Positions 4,942 to 5,506 of a stretch of DNA of 5,506 bases are shown here, one piece after another. Below the pieces are notes generated by a model, which saw nothing but the letters and a program-made list of their open reading frames with translations, was not told the origin of the DNA and searched no databases. A program made the translations under genes and the position numbers. This stretch comes from Thermoplasmata archaeon (GTDB taxonomy: Archaea; Thermoplasmatota; Thermoplasmata; Lutacidiplasmatales; UBA184), in NCBI GenBank assembly GCA_030039715.1, contig JASHVA010000169.1, forward strand, positions 1 through 5,506, given 5' to 3'. Every line of letters starts with the position of its first letter. Positions within the stretch are counted from its first letter, which is position 1.

Positions 4942-5506
4942 ATGTCCTCAACGGATCCGGATACATCGTTGATCATCGACACTCACGCGGATACTCCGCA
5001 ACGATTCGCAGACGAGAGATTCGACCTGGCCGATGCCCTGGGGGAAGGGAATCTCAACTTTGAGACCATTCGTCGCGGCGGTCTCAGCGCCGAGTTCTTC
5101 TCCATCTGGGTGGAACCGAAGCGGTACGAGGGCCGATTCGCTCGCCGGACGCTCGAACTGATCGACTCGGTCCAATCGCAGGTCGCTCGCCACCCCGACC
5201 GGATGGTGCTGGCCGTTACGGCCGAAGCGATCGAACGGGCGTATCGGAGCGGCAAGTTCGCGGCGTTGATGGGTATCGAAGGAGGGCATTCGATCGAGAA
5301 CTCGCTTGCGCTGCTGCGCCAGTACTACTTGCTCGGCGTGCGCTACATGACCCTCACTTGGTCGAACTCCAACGATTGGGCGGAGTCCTCCGGCGACCTC
5401 GATGATCCCGACGCGCCGCACCCCGAGAACGGACTCACGGCCTTCGGTGAGGACGTGGTGCGCGAAATGAATCGGCTTGGGATGATCGTGGACATCTCGC
5501 ACGTCT
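4942..5506 (+). CDS. M19-family dipeptidase (membrane-dipeptidase type), N-terminal part
   Basis: The first 188 residues are present; the frame runs off the right edge. M19 enzymes are two-zinc TIM-barrel peptidases that split dipeptides, including ones with D-residues at the C-terminal side. Visible zinc-site residues are H15 and D17 in 'IIDTHADTP', the bridging E113 in 'LMGIEGGHSIEN', and H187 in 'MIVDISHV'. The 'RYMTLTWSNSNDWA' stretch (134-147) is also typical of the family. A full protein would be roughly 320-380 residues, so about half is missing, including the later His ligand and the Arg/Asp substrate site. The start is an ATG with a weak GAGGG four bases upstream. No signal peptide or membrane segment precedes the barrel, so the enzyme is probably cytoplasmic and may recycle peptides. 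The gene follows the carbonic anhydrase by 62 bp without obvious functional linkage. Confidence 0.92.
   Translation, partial: MSSTDPDTSLIIDTHADTPQRFADERFDLADALGEGNLNFETIRRGGLSAEFFSIWVEPKRYEGRFARRTLELIDSVQSQVARHPDRMVLAVTAEAIERAYRSGKFAALMGIEGGHSIENSLALLRQYYLLGVRYMTLTWSNSNDWAESSGDLDDPDAPHPENGLTAFGEDVVREMNRLGMIVDISHV

Noticed and set aside
4948..5502. 184-codon minus-strand frame opposite the M19 peptidase
   Set aside because: The plus strand shows all expected M19 zinc residues; the minus frame is a typical GC-rich mirror frame.

Overview
The window is GC-rich and densely coding, and it reads most naturally as archaeal, possibly a high-GC member of Thermoplasmatota. Supporting signs are: a tandem winged-helix/Lrp-like regulator of an archaeal type; a tiny protein that is little more than two C2H2 zinc fingers; a VapB antitoxin of the archaeal 'NWxEVIRKA' kind; a small Cab-type beta carbonic anhydrase; and TATA-like elements about 30 nt from a start codon that has no Shine-Dalgarno sequence. 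The archaeal placement is inference. No rRNA, tRNA or ribosomal marker is present to settle it.

Left half (1-3403), all on the minus strand. In transcription order there is a 63-residue two-zinc-finger protein (3403-3212), then a 322-residue regulator made of two winged-helix plus Lrp-like (RAM-like) halves (3055-2087). Last comes a long cell-surface protein (from 1972, running off the left edge) with an N-terminal membrane anchor or prepilin-like signal followed by at least six Ig-like IPT/TIG-type modules. The regulator ends only 114 bp before the surface gene starts, so it is a reasonable candidate to control it.

Middle (3404-3631). This is a divergent intergenic region. It holds the putative promoter of the zinc-finger gene, two GC-rich inverted repeats, and a perfect 18-bp palindrome directly in front of the rightward toxin-antitoxin operon.

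Right half (3632-5506), all on the plus strand. A VapB-VapC pair (ribbon-helix-helix antitoxin and PIN-domain RNase, overlapping by 22 bp) is followed by an 88-bp gap with a small perfect hairpin. Then come a complete beta carbonic anhydrase and, 62 bp further on, the N-terminal part of a cytoplasmic M19 (membrane-dipeptidase family) metallopeptidase that runs off the right edge. The carbonic anhydrase and the peptidase have no obvious shared pathway.

No CRISPR array, insertion sequence or RNA gene was recognised. The most distinctive points are the palindromic operator candidate, the compact two-finger protein, the duplicated regulator, and the surface protein with two kinds of module and paired cysteines. 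None of this amounts to a clearly new multi-gene system.
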